From contig NZ_JACBZO010000001.1 of assembly GCF_013409005.1 (NCBI RefSeq), positions 2,046,001 through 2,110,000 on the forward strand: 64,000 nt of DNA, read 5' to 3'. The notes beneath the pieces were generated by a model. That model was not told the origin of the DNA and made no database searches. It worked only from the letters and a program-made list of their open reading frames with translations. Of this stretch, positions 55,290 through 64,000 are shown in pieces (the stretch's first letter is position 1; every line of letters begins with the position of its first letter). The translations under genes were made by a program, and so were the position numbers. The DNA comes from Demequina lutea. Lineage in GTDB: Bacteria; Actinomycetota; Actinomycetes; Actinomycetales; Demequinaceae.

Positions 55290-55808
55290 TTGGACGAGGA
55301 AATGGTTGAGGAGAATATGACGACACCAGACGCACCCGCGGAGAGCTGTCCGATGCCACGAGTGAGCCAGGCGCCGACGGATGACGTTCTCGCGCTGATC
55401 CTCGCGCGTTCCCACGCGGTTGCCGTGGTGGGCGCCTCTCCTCATCCTGATCGCACGTCGCACGCCGTGTGCACGTGGCTCATGAATCACACCCCCTTCG
55501 AGTTGTATCTCGTGAACCCCAACGCGGGCGACGCCGACATCGAGGGGCACGGCTTCTACGCTTCGCTCGCAGATGTTCCCGCCGCACCAGACATCGTGGT
55601 GGTGTTCCGCCGCAGCGAGGACGTGCCGCCCGTCGCCGTCGACGCTGTCAAAACCGATGCCGCCGTGCTGTGGATGCAACTGGGCATCGAGAGTGAAATC
55701 GCAGCCGCGACCGCACGCGCCGCGGGCATGGACGTCATCGAAAATCGATGCATCAAGGTGGAATACGCGCGCCTTCGGGACCAGATCGTCGCGAACACCA
55801 TCGCCTGA
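55290..55808 (+). CDS. CoA-binding (YccU-type) protein
   Basis: About 172 residues from TTG 55290; the ATGs at 55302 and 55317 are alternatives with GAGGA sequences close by. The Rossmann-like CoA-binding domain has AVAVVGASPHPDRTSHAVC, YLVNPNAGDADIEG, APDIVVVFRRSEDV and LWMQLGIESE. It ends with RCIKVEYARL. Function unknown; family members bind CoA. It follows cysE by 99 bp. Confidence 0.85.
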   Translation: MDEEMVEENMTTPDAPAESCPMPRVSQAPTDDVLALILARSHAVAVVGASPHPDRTSHAVCTWLMNHTPFELYLVNPNAGDADIEGHGFYASLADVPAAPDIVVVFRRSEDVPPVAVDAVKTDAAVLWMQLGIESEIAAATARAAGMDVIENRCIKVEYARLRDQIVANTIA

Positions 55809-55869
55809 CAGTGCCGTTTCACTCCTGCCTGGGTGTGCGCACGGCGCTTTTGGGTGCCACGATCGTTCC

Positions 55870-57129
55870 ATGAGTCTTCCCACGGGCTATCGCCGAACAG
55901 ACGTGCCGTTCGAACGCCGCACGGAAATGATCGCGATCGACGAGTGGGCGTTCGCGATGACCCGGCCGCCCGATGTTCGTGAGGCAGTGGCCACCGCCAC
56001 GGATTGGTCGCGGGCCAGGGGCGTCGAGACCGACGGCAGCGATGACTCGACCCCCACGCTCGTCGCCGTGCATGCCTCCTATGGCTACACGATGCGCGTG
56101 CCAGGGGGCAGTGTCGCCGCATCGGGCCTCACCTGGGTGGGCGTTCACCCCGCCCACCGTCGTCGCGGAATTCTCAACTCGATCATCGGCGACCACTTCG
56201 AGCGCTCACGCAAGCGCGGCGAGATTGTGAGCACGCTCACTGCGGCAGAAACCATGATCTACCAGCGCTTCGGCTATGGCCTGTCTTGCCCTACGTACAC
56301 GGTGAGTCTGCCACGCGGAATGGCGCTCCGGGGTACCGGCCCTTCCGAGGGCCTTCGACTCCGCATCGAGGATGCCGACCTCGCGACTCACGCGACCGCA
56401 GTACGCGCGGTCCTGGCGCGCGACGAACGACCCGGCGCCATGACCGTTGTCGACGACGCGATGCTGGCCAACCAGTTCTTCGATCCAGAACAGCTACGCG
56501 AAGGCAAGGAACAGAAGCGGATCGCGATCATCGAGGACGATCTGGGCCCGGCAGCCTTCGCCATCTTCCAGCGCAAGCTCACCTGGACCAATCAGCGACC
56601 GCAGGGCCAGGGCGCGACCGAGGCGTGGGCAGCCGTGAACGCGGCCGCCGCGCGGCGCCTGTGGTCGGTACTGGCAGATCTCGACCTCATGGTCTCCTTC
56701 GAGGTCGCCGGAGTGCCGCTCGACGATCCCCTCGTTCACTTGGCAGCGGACATCCGCGCGCTCGCTCCGCAACTGCGCGACCAGGTGTGGCTCAGAATTC
56801 TGGACGTCCCCGCTGCGCTCACCGCGCGCTCGTACGGCGCCGACATCGACGAGGTGATCGACGTCTCCGACCACCTCGTCGCCGAGAACGCGCACCGCTG
56901 GAGACTGCACGTGAAGGATGGCCGCGCAACGGTGGTGCGCGCCGAGAGGGGCTCCTCAGTCAGCGTCGGAATGTCGATTCAGGACTTGTCCGCCGCATAC
57001 CTCGGTGGCACGACCATCGAGTCCATCGCGGCCGCTGGACTCATCGAAGAGGTGCGTCCGGGCTCCGTGGCCGCACTCAGCGACGCGTTCAGGGCGCGGC
57101 AAGCGCCCAGGAGTTCATTCGTCTTCTAG
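55870..57129 (+). CDS. Eis-like GNAT acetyltransferase with SCP2 C-terminal domain
   Basis: From the ATG at 55870 the product is 419 residues. It has an N-terminal GNAT domain with the acetyl-CoA loop VGVHPAHRRRGILNSII near residue 95, a second GNAT-like lobe and a C-terminal SCP2-like domain (DGRATVVRAERGSSVSVGMS and DLSAAYLGGTTIESIAA). The C-terminus ends in Phe (SSFVF); the Eis family uses the C-terminal carboxylate as catalytic base (family knowledge). Related proteins acetylate amines, including aminoglycosides. The substrate here is unknown. Confidence 0.9.
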   Translation: MSLPTGYRRTDVPFERRTEMIAIDEWAFAMTRPPDVREAVATATDWSRARGVETDGSDDSTPTLVAVHASYGYTMRVPGGSVAASGLTWVGVHPAHRRRGILNSIIGDHFERSRKRGEIVSTLTAAETMIYQRFGYGLSCPTYTVSLPRGMALRGTGPSEGLRLRIEDADLATHATAVRAVLARDERPGAMTVVDDAMLANQFFDPEQLREGKEQKRIAIIEDDLGPAAFAIFQRKLTWTNQRPQGQGATEAWAAVNAAAARRLWSVLADLDLMVSFEVAGVPLDDPLVHLAADIRALAPQLRDQVWLRILDVPAALTARSYGADIDEVIDVSDHLVAENAHRWRLHVKDGRATVVRAERGSSVSVGMSIQDLSAAYLGGTTIESIAAAGLIEEVRPGSVAALSDAFRARQAPRSSFVF

Positions 57130-57163
57130 TTCGCGCGTCTTCTAGTTCGAGTCCGCGGCGCTG

Positions 57164-57619
57164 TTACGCGTCGCGCGTGGCCTCGAAGGCAGAGAGCTGG
57201 TCGATGCGGCGCTGGTGACGGGCGTCGCCGCTGAAGGGCGTGGCGACGAAAGCGTCCACAATCGCGAACGCCTCCTCCGTGGTGTGCATGCGTGCACCGA
57301 GCCCCAAGACATTCGCGTCATTGTGCTGCCTGGCGAGGATCGCGATCTCGGGCTTGTAACCCAGGGCCGCACGAATCCCGCGGACCCTGTTGGCGGCAAT
57401 CTGCTCGCCGTTGCCCGATCCCCCGATGACGATTCCCAGGGACCCTGGCTCGACCACGACGGACTCGGCCGCGGAAATGCAGAAGCCTGGGTAGTCGTCT
57501 TGGGCGTCGTACTCGGACGCGCCGTGATCCACGACGTCGTGGCCGGCGGCCGTCAAGTGGGCGAGAAGCTCTTCCTTAAGCTCAAATCCCGCGTGGTCTG
57601 TAGCAATGTGAAGGCGCAT
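57164..57619 (-). CDS. rpiB: Ribose-5-phosphate isomerase B
   Basis: This 151-residue protein starts MRLHIATDHAGFELKEEL. It has the active-site loop GGSGNGEQIAANRVRGIRAA with Glu72 in place of the Cys of E. coli RpiB. The same arrangement occurs in mycobacterial RpiB, where Glu is the base. His residues follow in ARQHNDANVLGLGARMH. It interconverts ribose and ribulose 5-phosphate. The length is normal. Confidence 0.95.
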   Translation of the reverse strand: MRLHIATDHAGFELKEELLAHLTAAGHDVVDHGASEYDAQDDYPGFCISAAESVVVEPGSLGIVIGGSGNGEQIAANRVRGIRAALGYKPEIAILARQHNDANVLGLGARMHTTEEAFAIVDAFVATPFSGDARHQRRIDQLSAFEATRDA

Positions 57620-57696
57620 AGTTACATCATGCCAGCAGGCACGCCGTGGGCGAACGTGCCGCGATCACGGGCCTGCGAGCGCATAAGGTGAACGTC

Positions 57697-59637
57697 ATGA
57701 CGGAACCCCAGCGCGGCATCGACCCCACAGCCCTCTCGACGTCCATCCGAGCCCAAGACGACTTCTTCCGGTATGTGAACGGCACCTGGCTGGCTAGCCA
57801 CGAGATTCCGGCCGACCGCGCAGCGGATGGCGCGTTCTACGCGCTCCACGATCAGGCCGAGAAGGACGTGCGGACCATCATCGAGGAGGCAACCGCTGAC
57901 TCGACGATCGGCGCGCTGTACGCGAGTTTCATGGACACCGACACGGTGGATTCCCTCGGCGTCGCACCGCTGAGAGGGGACCTCGATGAGATCGACGCCG
58001 CCACGACCCACGACGAACTCGCTGCGGCGCTCGGACGCCTTCAAGTCAGCGGCGTGAGCGGCGCGGTGGGCTTCTACGTCTTTGCGGACAAGAACAGCCC
58101 GGATGAGAACGTCGTGTACCTCGAGCAGTCGGGCCTCGGGCTTCCCGACGAGGCGTTCTACCGTGAGGATTCACACGCCGCCACCAGGGCCGCGTACGTC
58201 GATCACATCGCGAGAATGGCCGCACTCACCGAAACGAACATCGATGCGGACACCGTCATGGCGGTCGAGACGGCCCTGGCCGCCGTGCACTGGGACAACG
58301 TGAAGACGCGAGAGGCGGACCTCACGTACAACCCAACAACGCTCGCTTCGCTCGCCGAGGGCGCGCCCGGCTTCCCTTGGGCCCTGTGGGCCGCGCAGAT
58401 CGCCATGCCGGACGCTGCTCGAGACTCCTTGGTCGCGGACGAGCCGCCATACCTCACCGGTTTCGCCGCCTTGTGGACCGCCACCGATCTCGACCACTGG
58501 AAGCAGTGGCTACGGTGGCGAGTCGTCGTGAGCCGTGCCGCCTACCTCACTCAAGAGATATCGCGCGCCAACTTCGACTTCTACGGGACCGTGCTCTCGG
58601 GCGCCCCCGAGCAGCGCGACCGATGGAAGCGCGCCGTGCACGTCGTCGAGAGTTGCGTGGGCGAGCTGGTTGGCAAGGAATACGTCGCGAGGCACTTTCC
58701 CGCCGAGCACAAGGCAAAGATGGACGACCTCGTCGCCCACCTCATCGCCGCGTACAAGACGTCGATCGAGAGCCTCGAGTGGATGACTCCCGCCACGCGG
58801 GAACGGGCGCTGACCAAATTGGCTCAGTTCACGCCCAAGGTGGGATACCCCGACGTGTGGAGGGACTTCACAGGCCTCACCGCCGACGCGGGCGACCTAC
58901 TCGGCAACGTGCGCGCATCGGCGCGATTCGACCAAGCGTGGGAATGGTCGAAGATCGGCAAGCCCGTCGACAGGCTCGAGTGGCTCATGACGCCACAGAC
59001 CGTCAACGCGTACTACCTGCAAACGGGTAACGAGATCGTGTTCCCTGCCGCGATTCTCCAGGCGCCCTTCTTTGACCCCGAGGCGGACGACGCCGTCAAC
59101 TTTGGCGGCATCGGCGCCGTCATTGGCCACGAGATTGGCCACGGATTCGACGACCAGGGCTCGAAGTACGACGGCACGGGCAGGCTCTCCGATTGGTGGA
59201 CGGCGGCCGATAGGGCCGCGTTCATGGAACGTGCCTCCGTGCTGATCGCACAGTACGACGGCTACTCCCCTGCCCAGTTGACCAACGAGCACACGGTCAA
59301 CGGCGCCCTCACCGTTGGCGAGAACATCGGCGACCTCGCGGGAGTGGAGATCGGTCTCAAGGCGCTGCGCATCGCCGTCGGCAAGCCTCTCGACGAACTC
59401 CCCGCGATCGACGGCCTCACCGCGGTGCAGCGATACTTCATCGCCTACGCCCTCACGGAGCGCACCAAGCGGCGCAACGAGGCGCTCATTACCCAAATCA
59501 ACACGGATCCTCACTCCCCCGAAGAGTTCAGGATCAACGGCGTGGTGCGGAACATGGACGCGTGGTACGAGGCCTTCGGCGTCACCGCGGAGGACGAGTT
59601 GTGGCTCGCCCCCGACGACCGCGTGCGTATCTGGTAG
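57697..59637 (+). CDS. M13-family (neprilysin-like) zinc metallopeptidase
   Basis: From the ATG at 57697 (AAGGTGA five bases upstream) the product is 646 residues. The zinc motif HEIGH (His478, Glu479, His482) is followed by FDDQGSKYDGTG. The third ligand Glu542 is in GENIGDLAGVEIGLKAL. NAYYLQTGNEIVFPAAILQ is the family substrate-binding strand. There is no signal peptide, so it is probably cytoplasmic, as in other actinobacterial M13 members. It cleaves small peptides. It is divergent from rpiB. Confidence 0.95.
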   Translation: MTEPQRGIDPTALSTSIRAQDDFFRYVNGTWLASHEIPADRAADGAFYALHDQAEKDVRTIIEEATADSTIGALYASFMDTDTVDSLGVAPLRGDLDEIDAATTHDELAAALGRLQVSGVSGAVGFYVFADKNSPDENVVYLEQSGLGLPDEAFYREDSHAATRAAYVDHIARMAALTETNIDADTVMAVETALAAVHWDNVKTREADLTYNPTTLASLAEGAPGFPWALWAAQIAMPDAARDSLVADEPPYLTGFAALWTATDLDHWKQWLRWRVVVSRAAYLTQEISRANFDFYGTVLSGAPEQRDRWKRAVHVVESCVGELVGKEYVARHFPAEHKAKMDDLVAHLIAAYKTSIESLEWMTPATRERALTKLAQFTPKVGYPDVWRDFTGLTADAGDLLGNVRASARFDQAWEWSKIGKPVDRLEWLMTPQTVNAYYLQTGNEIVFPAAILQAPFFDPEADDAVNFGGIGAVIGHEIGHGFDDQGSKYDGTGRLSDWWTAADRAAFMERASVLIAQYDGYSPAQLTNEHTVNGALTVGENIGDLAGVEIGLKALRIAVGKPLDELPAIDGLTAVQRYFIAYALTERTKRRNEALITQINTDPHSPEEFRINGVVRNMDAWYEAFGVTAEDELWLAPDDRVRIW

Positions 59638-59664
59638 AAGCGTCGGGACGTTCTAGTCGACGTA

Positions 59665-61941
59665 TTAGTCGACGGTGCATTCGCTCAAGAGTGCGGCGAG
59701 GCCTCGCTCTCGCGCCACGAGTTGACGAGGGCGCCGTCGTGCACAATCACGAGCCTTGGTGGGCGCGCTAGACCGTGCCCCTCGCAGCATCGTGACGCGC
59801 TCGTCGGCGAAGAGCGGCACCAGGGTGAGCGCCGCGAGCGTGCGGTCGTGCGAGGCCGCCCCGGCAGAGTCACCTTGCTCGTGCGCGGGAATCGGTGAAG
59901 GTGACTCTTGCACGACGTCCCATCCCGTGGTGAACCCGTCAGAGGTCCCGCAACCGCTACGCGCGGAGGCTCCCCCTGCCGCGCCCACGCCGTCCTGACC
60001 GATGCAAGTGACCTGCTCGACGGTGGCCTCCGAGCCCGCCGATACCCAGGCGCGAGCGATCGACGATTCGCCACCGGGAACCGAGACGCGCACGCGTACC
60101 CAGCCCGTCTTGACTTGACCGGCCTGCACCGTCAACGTCGGGCCATCCGACGCGGTCTCGAAGACTCCGTCGCCGTTGAGATCCCAGGAGTACGTCAGGT
60201 CTCCCGCGCCCACGGAACCGCTCGCCGTGAGTTGCACGTCGCGGCCAGCCGCAACATACGGCCCTCCAGCCCACGCGTGTGGAGCCCGGTCCGCGAGTGC
60301 AAGCGCCTCGACTAGTTGGCCGCGAACGTCGGCAGTCGCGGCATCGACTTGCGCGAACGTGTCCGCGGAGGTGGGCAGGGTCACGACATGGGTGTCGACC
60401 GTCACGACCCGGCCCTCCGCTGCACCAGTCCAGACCTGGGCTAGGTCTCCTGGCCCGACTGATGCGTCACCGACGTAGACGGCCTGGGCGGTCGCGTTCC
60501 AACGGGCTGGGAGTCTCACATCCTCCGCGGGCACCCAGTCAGTCCTTGCGGATGCCCGGAGCGCGTCAAGCGCCTTCTCAGGGTGGGTGCCTGCCGCCAC
60601 GACGCGCCTCAAGAGGTGCACTCCGTCGTCAGCACGCCGCTGTTCAATGACCGAGACCTGTGCCCCGTTCCAGACCGCCGCGTCGGAGAGTGCGGATTCA
60701 GCGGCCGCGCGAGCAACCGCGTCGTCGCCAACGATGAGCGCCACGTCACGTGCCACTCCGTTGTCGTCGACGGCGCCAAAGGTGCCGTAGCTCGCTACCA
60801 GGTGAGCGATTTGGCTCTGCCCCTCCGGCTTGAGGTGGTACCACTCGTCGCGAGTGGTGGTCTCGAAGACCTCGTACATCCACCTGTTCGGGTTGGCGAT
60901 TCCGCCCCTAGCATCAGGCTCGTGGCCCTTGAAGAGCGCCGGAACCGAGTCGACGAACGTGACCGTACCGTCTCCTAAAACTCCGTTCACCGCGTCGATT
61001 GCCGATCGCTGAGCCGCGATTCCCGCGGCCTCAAGTGCGGACAGTTTCGCGGAGACGGGGTACGTCGTCACGCCCGACGATTGCACGGACGTAATGCTCA
61101 GGTCGCTGTTGACCTCGAGGCCCGGATACGCGAGAAACGCGATCTTGGCGTGTCCATCGGTGCGTTGCTCGATCGTCGTCAGGACCTTAATGAGGTCATC
61201 CGAATACTTGTTGTTGACGTAGTCGAGCGCCGTCTGCAACGCGGCGTCGCACCCCTTCGCGTCGGCCATGATGAGGCACGCCCTGACGATGTCCGGAAAG
61301 TGTGCGTCATTCCCGCCAAGCGTGAGAAGCACCAGGTCCACGTCTGGGTTGAGCGCGTCAACCTGAGGCGCCAGCCAGCGGTCACACACGACGGACACGT
61401 GGTCAGTCCCGTCCCCGATGGGGGTCTTCACCACGTGCGTGACGAAATACTCCTCCGTAGCCGGCGTAGGCGAGCATCGAGGGTTGGACGCCGCCCAGGA
61501 TGTGTAGAACTGATCCGCGCGCGGCGCGGATTCGTCCTCAGGTTGGGGGTACGCAATGACGCGAGAGTCCTTCATGTTCCTGGGGTTGAGGACGGCGTCG
61601 GACGTAGAGGCAGAGCACGCCCTGTTCATCAGCGTCACGGCGTAGCCCTGCGACCCGAGGATCCTCGCGTATTGCTCCCCCCACGTGTTGGTGCTCCGCA
61701 TGCAACGATCGGGACCGTAGTAGGAGGGGTCACCCGCGGCCCTGGCCCCGTTGCCCGCCGTGTACGAGTCGCCCATGAGAACCACGGTCAATGGTTGCGG
61801 CCCTTGCGCGTCGACGAGCGCCTGCGGCCCATTTACGGTAGCGTCGCTCGGAGCCGCCTGGGCGGATGTGGCCGTCCAGACCCCAGTGAAGGCGAGTGCC
61901 GCGATGAGCGCGACTCCGCCGACAGCGATTGATGCCCGCAC
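59665..61941 (-). CDS. Secreted SGNH/GDSL hydrolase with PKD domain
   Basis: From the GTG at 61941 (GGGAG upstream) the product is about 758 residues with a signal peptide (cleavage near ATSAQAAPS, residue 30). A GTG at 61983 is possible. The SGNH domain has Ser59 in VLMGDSYTAGNG, the Asn block LGGNDAHF, and DEWYHLKPEGQ with the Asp-x-x-His pair. A cell-wall-binding-repeat-like stretch (VALIVGDDAVARAAAESAL) follows, then a PKD domain near 620-690 (AWAGGPYVAAGRDVQLTASG). The last 45 residues are Arg-rich and unlike the rest, so a 3' frameshift is possible. It may de-esterify wall or extracellular polymers. Confidence 0.85.
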   Translation of the reverse strand: MRASIAVGGVALIAALAFTGVWTATSAQAAPSDATVNGPQALVDAQGPQPLTVVLMGDSYTAGNGARAAGDPSYYGPDRCMRSTNTWGEQYARILGSQGYAVTLMNRACSASTSDAVLNPRNMKDSRVIAYPQPEDESAPRADQFYTSWAASNPRCSPTPATEEYFVTHVVKTPIGDGTDHVSVVCDRWLAPQVDALNPDVDLVLLTLGGNDAHFPDIVRACLIMADAKGCDAALQTALDYVNNKYSDDLIKVLTTIEQRTDGHAKIAFLAYPGLEVNSDLSITSVQSSGVTTYPVSAKLSALEAAGIAAQRSAIDAVNGVLGDGTVTFVDSVPALFKGHEPDARGGIANPNRWMYEVFETTTRDEWYHLKPEGQSQIAHLVASYGTFGAVDDNGVARDVALIVGDDAVARAAAESALSDAAVWNGAQVSVIEQRRADDGVHLLRRVVAAGTHPEKALDALRASARTDWVPAEDVRLPARWNATAQAVYVGDASVGPGDLAQVWTGAAEGRVVTVDTHVVTLPTSADTFAQVDAATADVRGQLVEALALADRAPHAWAGGPYVAAGRDVQLTASGSVGAGDLTYSWDLNGDGVFETASDGPTLTVQAGQVKTGWVRVRVSVPGGESSIARAWVSAGSEATVEQVTCIGQDGVGAAGGASARSGCGTSDGFTTGWDVVQESPSPIPAHEQGDSAGAASHDRTLAALTLVPLFADERVTMLRGARSSAPTKARDCARRRPRQLVARERGLAALLSECTVD

Positions 61942-62015
61942 GCTTTCAACTCCCGAGTCGTCGAACCCTCCAGGCCTACCCACTACAGTAAAAAACAGAC
62001 CCCCAGATTGGGTAG

Positions 62016-62029
62016 CCCCATTTATGGGG
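62016..62029. promoter_or_regulatory. Palindrome between the SGNH hydrolase and trmL-like genes
   Basis: CCCCAT (62016-62021) and ATGGGG (62024-62029) are separated by two bases, within GCCCCATTTATGGGGT. It sits in the divergent promoter interval and looks more like a protein-binding site than a terminator. Confidence 0.4.
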
Positions 62030-62132
62030 TAAAACGCCGTATGTGTCCAATGTCACATTTCGACGCGCCGCGGCGATGGACCGGGTTGCGACCCGCATCT
62101 GGTATGCGCCCGTCCGTGAAATACTTGCCTAC

Positions 62133-62615
62133 GTGAACGCTCCCGTGCCAATGCCCTCGATCGCGTTCTTCGAGCCGCGCATTCCCGAGAACACGGGCGC
62201 CGCAATTCGGCTGTCGGCCGTCACCGGGGCGCCTCTAAGGCTCATCGAGCCGCTCGGATTTTCGCTCGAGGAATCGCGACTGCGACGCGCGGGCCTCGAC
62301 TATCACGACCTTGCCACCGTCACGGTCCACCCGTCATTCGACGAGATGTGCGCCGCGCTGCCCGGCGCGCGCGTGTTTGCCTTCACGGGCAGGGCCGATA
62401 CCTGGTTCACCGATGTCGCCTACAACGCGAGCGACGTGTTGCTCTTCGGACCGGAGCCCACCGGCCTACCCGATGAGGTGCTCGACCATCCACGAATCAC
62501 GCAATGGTTGCGCATTCCGATGCTTCCTGGACGGCGGTCGCTCAACTTGTCAAACGCCGCGTCGATCGCAATTTACGAGGCGGGCAGGCAATTGGGCTTC
62601 GCGGACCACGTGTAG
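62133..62615 (+). CDS. trmL: tRNA (cytidine/uridine-34 2'-O)-methyltransferase, TrmL-like (SPOUT)
   Basis: About 160 residues from GTG 62133 or 154 from ATG 62151. The protein begins PSIAFFEPRIPENTGAAIRL and has the SPOUT trefoil knot motifs LFGPEPTGLPDEVL and IPMLPGRRSLNLSNAASIAI, as in TrmL/YibK. It methylates the ribose of the wobble base in tRNA-Leu. AATACT (62120-62125) lies seven bases before the GTG and no ribosome site is visible, so a leaderless start is plausible. An ATG at 62043 would add 30 unlikely residues. Confidence 0.9.
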   Translation: MNAPVPMPSIAFFEPRIPENTGAAIRLSAVTGAPLRLIEPLGFSLEESRLRRAGLDYHDLATVTVHPSFDEMCAALPGARVFAFTGRADTWFTDVAYNASDVLLFGPEPTGLPDEVLDHPRITQWLRIPMLPGRRSLNLSNAASIAIYEAGRQLGFADHV

Positions 62616-62633
62616 CACGCACCGCGCGGTGCG

Positions 62634-62652
62634 TCGTGGGGCTACCCCACGA
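62634..62652. terminator. Bidirectional terminator between convergent genes
   Basis: TCGTGGGG (62634-62641) and CCCCACGA (62645-62652) form a perfect 8-bp stem with a 3-base loop. CGCACCGCGCGGTGCG just upstream (62618-62633) is a second palindrome. Confidence 0.7.
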
Positions 62653-62672
62653 TGAGCGTCGACCGATGAGTC

Positions 62673-64000
62673 CTAGCGCATCGACTTGATGCGTTCGGCG
62701 AGGAGCGCGAGGGCGAAGAGCACCGCCCCGATGACCGAAACGCTCAGCCACAGGGGTAGGAGTGACTCGCTGGCAAAGACCTGCGACAAGGCAACAACCA
62801 CGGTGGTGATCGCCGTCGCAAGTAACGGCGCGAACCAGTGGCGCATGACTCCCACCACGGCCAAGACGAGCGCCCCTCCGACAAGGGCAAACGTGCGCGC
62901 GAAGGCGTCGGGGTTGAACGCGAGGGCCAGGTACGAAGGCACCAAAGCGGCGCCAAGCCCTGGTGCGAGCGCGAAATACGTGCGAATCTGCGGATCCCGC
63001 TTCAGCCACCAGAGCCCGACCACAATCATCGTGAGCGCGGGAGCCGCGGTGTACACCTCGAGCGTCGCGATTCCCACGTCGGCGGCGAGAAGCATCGTGG
63101 CCACCGACAGCCCTCCAAGGGCCACCCAGCGTGCCCAAGGCGCGCCCAAGGTCGACAGGGTGAACCATGCGGCGCATGCGAGCACCACGACCAAGCCTGC
63201 GAGCCCCAGGTCGCCGGTGAAGAGCGGCCCCAAGACGCTCGTGACGCCCAATATCCATACTGCAACGAGCCGACGCGTGTCGAGACCTGCGGCAACCGCC
63301 ACGAGGGGCATCGTGAGTGCGGTGCCCGCCGCGATGGTGGCGGCGATACCGGGGTCAACGTTCCACGAGTCGAGCGCGAGGAAGACCGCGGTGGCGCCCG
63401 CCACCGGCGCGAGCGCAAGCGAAAACGTCCTGGTTCCGCCATCGGCCGCACGAATCGCGGTCCAGATCGATGCCACGGCGACAGCTCCGATGGCGACGGC
63501 CGTCGTCCACGACTCGTTCACCGACCAGGCCACCGACGAGAGGGCGACCCCTAGCGGCACGAGCGGGTGAAGGCCAAGCTGGCGCCTCCAGCGGGCAGCC
63601 GCCTCGGTAGACAGCACGCCGATGACAGCAAGCGCCACCCATCCGATGGGGCCGGGCACCAAACCGGCCATCGTGGCCAGAGCCACGGCGACGATGCTCC
63701 CCGCGATCGTGCGGGCGGGACCCCACGCGAGCACGCCGACGGTCACCGCGACCACGGCCATCAGCAACCACGGGCGCCAACTGACATCATCAAACGCCCA
63801 CGTCTGCGCGAGGGCCATGATTGCTGCGCCGATTGCTTGAAGGCCAGCGATGGCGGCGACGAACATCACGCCAATTCCGCCAAACAGTGCCGCGGCCCGG
63901 TTCACGCCGCGCGAACCCCGCGCGAACCACGCAACGACGGCGGCAACGACGGCAGCGACGGCAAGTGCGAGGTCACCGTGATACGAAGCAAGTGCGGCCG
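62673..64000 (-). CDS. Multi-span membrane protein, 5' end beyond the window
   Basis: The frame stays open to the right edge, giving at least 442 residues. A GTG at 63905 is in frame, but hydrophobic sequence (LALAVAAVVAAVVAWFAR) continues upstream of it, so the gene very likely begins outside. About 13-14 hydrophobic helices occur with almost no loops. Loops contain Arg-rich turns such as TEAAARWRRQLG and WLKRDPQIRTY. The C-terminus is ALLAERIKSMR. No recognised family; it resembles actinobacterial multi-helix DUF2157/permease-type proteins. Confidence 0.75.
   Translation of the reverse strand, partial: AALASYHGDLALAVAAVVAAVVAWFARGSRGVNRAAALFGGIGVMFVAAIAGLQAIGAAIMALAQTWAFDDVSWRPWLLMAVVAVTVGVLAWGPARTIAGSIVAVALATMAGLVPGPIGWVALAVIGVLSTEAAARWRRQLGLHPLVPLGVALSSVAWSVNESWTTAVAIGAVAVASIWTAIRAADGGTRTFSLALAPVAGATAVFLALDSWNVDPGIAATIAAGTALTMPLVAVAAGLDTRRLVAVWILGVTSVLGPLFTGDLGLAGLVVVLACAAWFTLSTLGAPWARWVALGGLSVATMLLAADVGIATLEVYTAAPALTMIVVGLWWLKRDPQIRTYFALAPGLGAALVPSYLALAFNPDAFARTFALVGGALVLAVVGVMRHWFAPLLATAITTVVVALSQVFASESLLPLWLSVSVIGAVLFALALLAERIKSMR

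Overview
The window is high-GC DNA with the gene content of an actinobacterium, most likely of the order Micrococcales (inference). Supporting signs are a two-gene clpP operon with clpX, an actinobacterial isoleucine T-box in front of ileS, a DUF4233 gene overlapping folC, a GlnR-type nitrogen box, a SigK/RskA pair beside dipZ, many GTG starts and some probable leaderless starts. Most of it is ordinary chromosomal backbone, with three mobile or decayed patches at about 36.9-37.9, 40.8-42.1 and 49.5-50.8 kb.

Layout. 0-8 kb (minus strand): amtB-glnK-glnD-ffh-amidohydrolase form a tightly spaced nitrogen/secretion run led by a GlnR-like box, followed by an FMN-binding protein and a ferric-reductase-like membrane protein. 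8-14 kb (minus): smc, a small membrane protein, ftsY and a DUF2510 protein. 14-21.8 kb: ndk, divergent apt, then T-box-ileS-sulfurtransferase-folC-DUF4233-membrane protein. 22-31.4 kb: MFS transporter, VOC protein, HTH regulator, isoprenylcysteine-methyltransferase-like protein, dienelactone hydrolase, dipZ, Met-rich lipoprotein, sigK, rskA, a LacI regulator and an unknown protein.

31.5-38 kb is the most unusual stretch. Two matching CsoR/CstR-type palindromes lie in front of a small Cys-rich protein (31585) and a sulfide:quinone-reductase-like flavoprotein (34770-36230). The flavoprotein is followed by an overlooked 48-residue gene. Around them lie an orphan arginine deiminase, a carboxymuconolactone-decarboxylase-like protein with a CxxS site, its truncated copy, a DUF302 protein and an IS3 remnant.

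38-49 kb: valS; an AbiEi/DUF559-like gene inside a 1.3-kb cassette bounded by inverted arrays of repeats spaced 41-42 bp; then clpX-clpP2-clpP1, tig, an acetyltransferase, a cation efflux protein, an Lrp regulator and a LysE exporter. 49.5-51 kb: a complete IS481-type element abutting a 16-bp direct repeat that copies the 3' end of tRNA-Pro, then tRNA-Gly. 51-64 kb: acetyltransferase, DUF1345 and DUF1761 membrane proteins, a poly-cysteine leader peptide followed by cysK-cysE, a CoA-binding protein, an Eis-like acetyltransferase, rpiB, an M13 peptidase, a secreted SGNH hydrolase, a tRNA 2'-O-methyltransferase and a multi-span membrane protein running off the right edge.

The best leads are the poly-Cys leader, the shared CsoR/CstR-like operators with the 48-residue gene, the repeat-bounded AbiEi/DUF559 cassette, the GlnD lacking its glutamine-sensing ACT domains, and the IS at the tRNA-Pro end.
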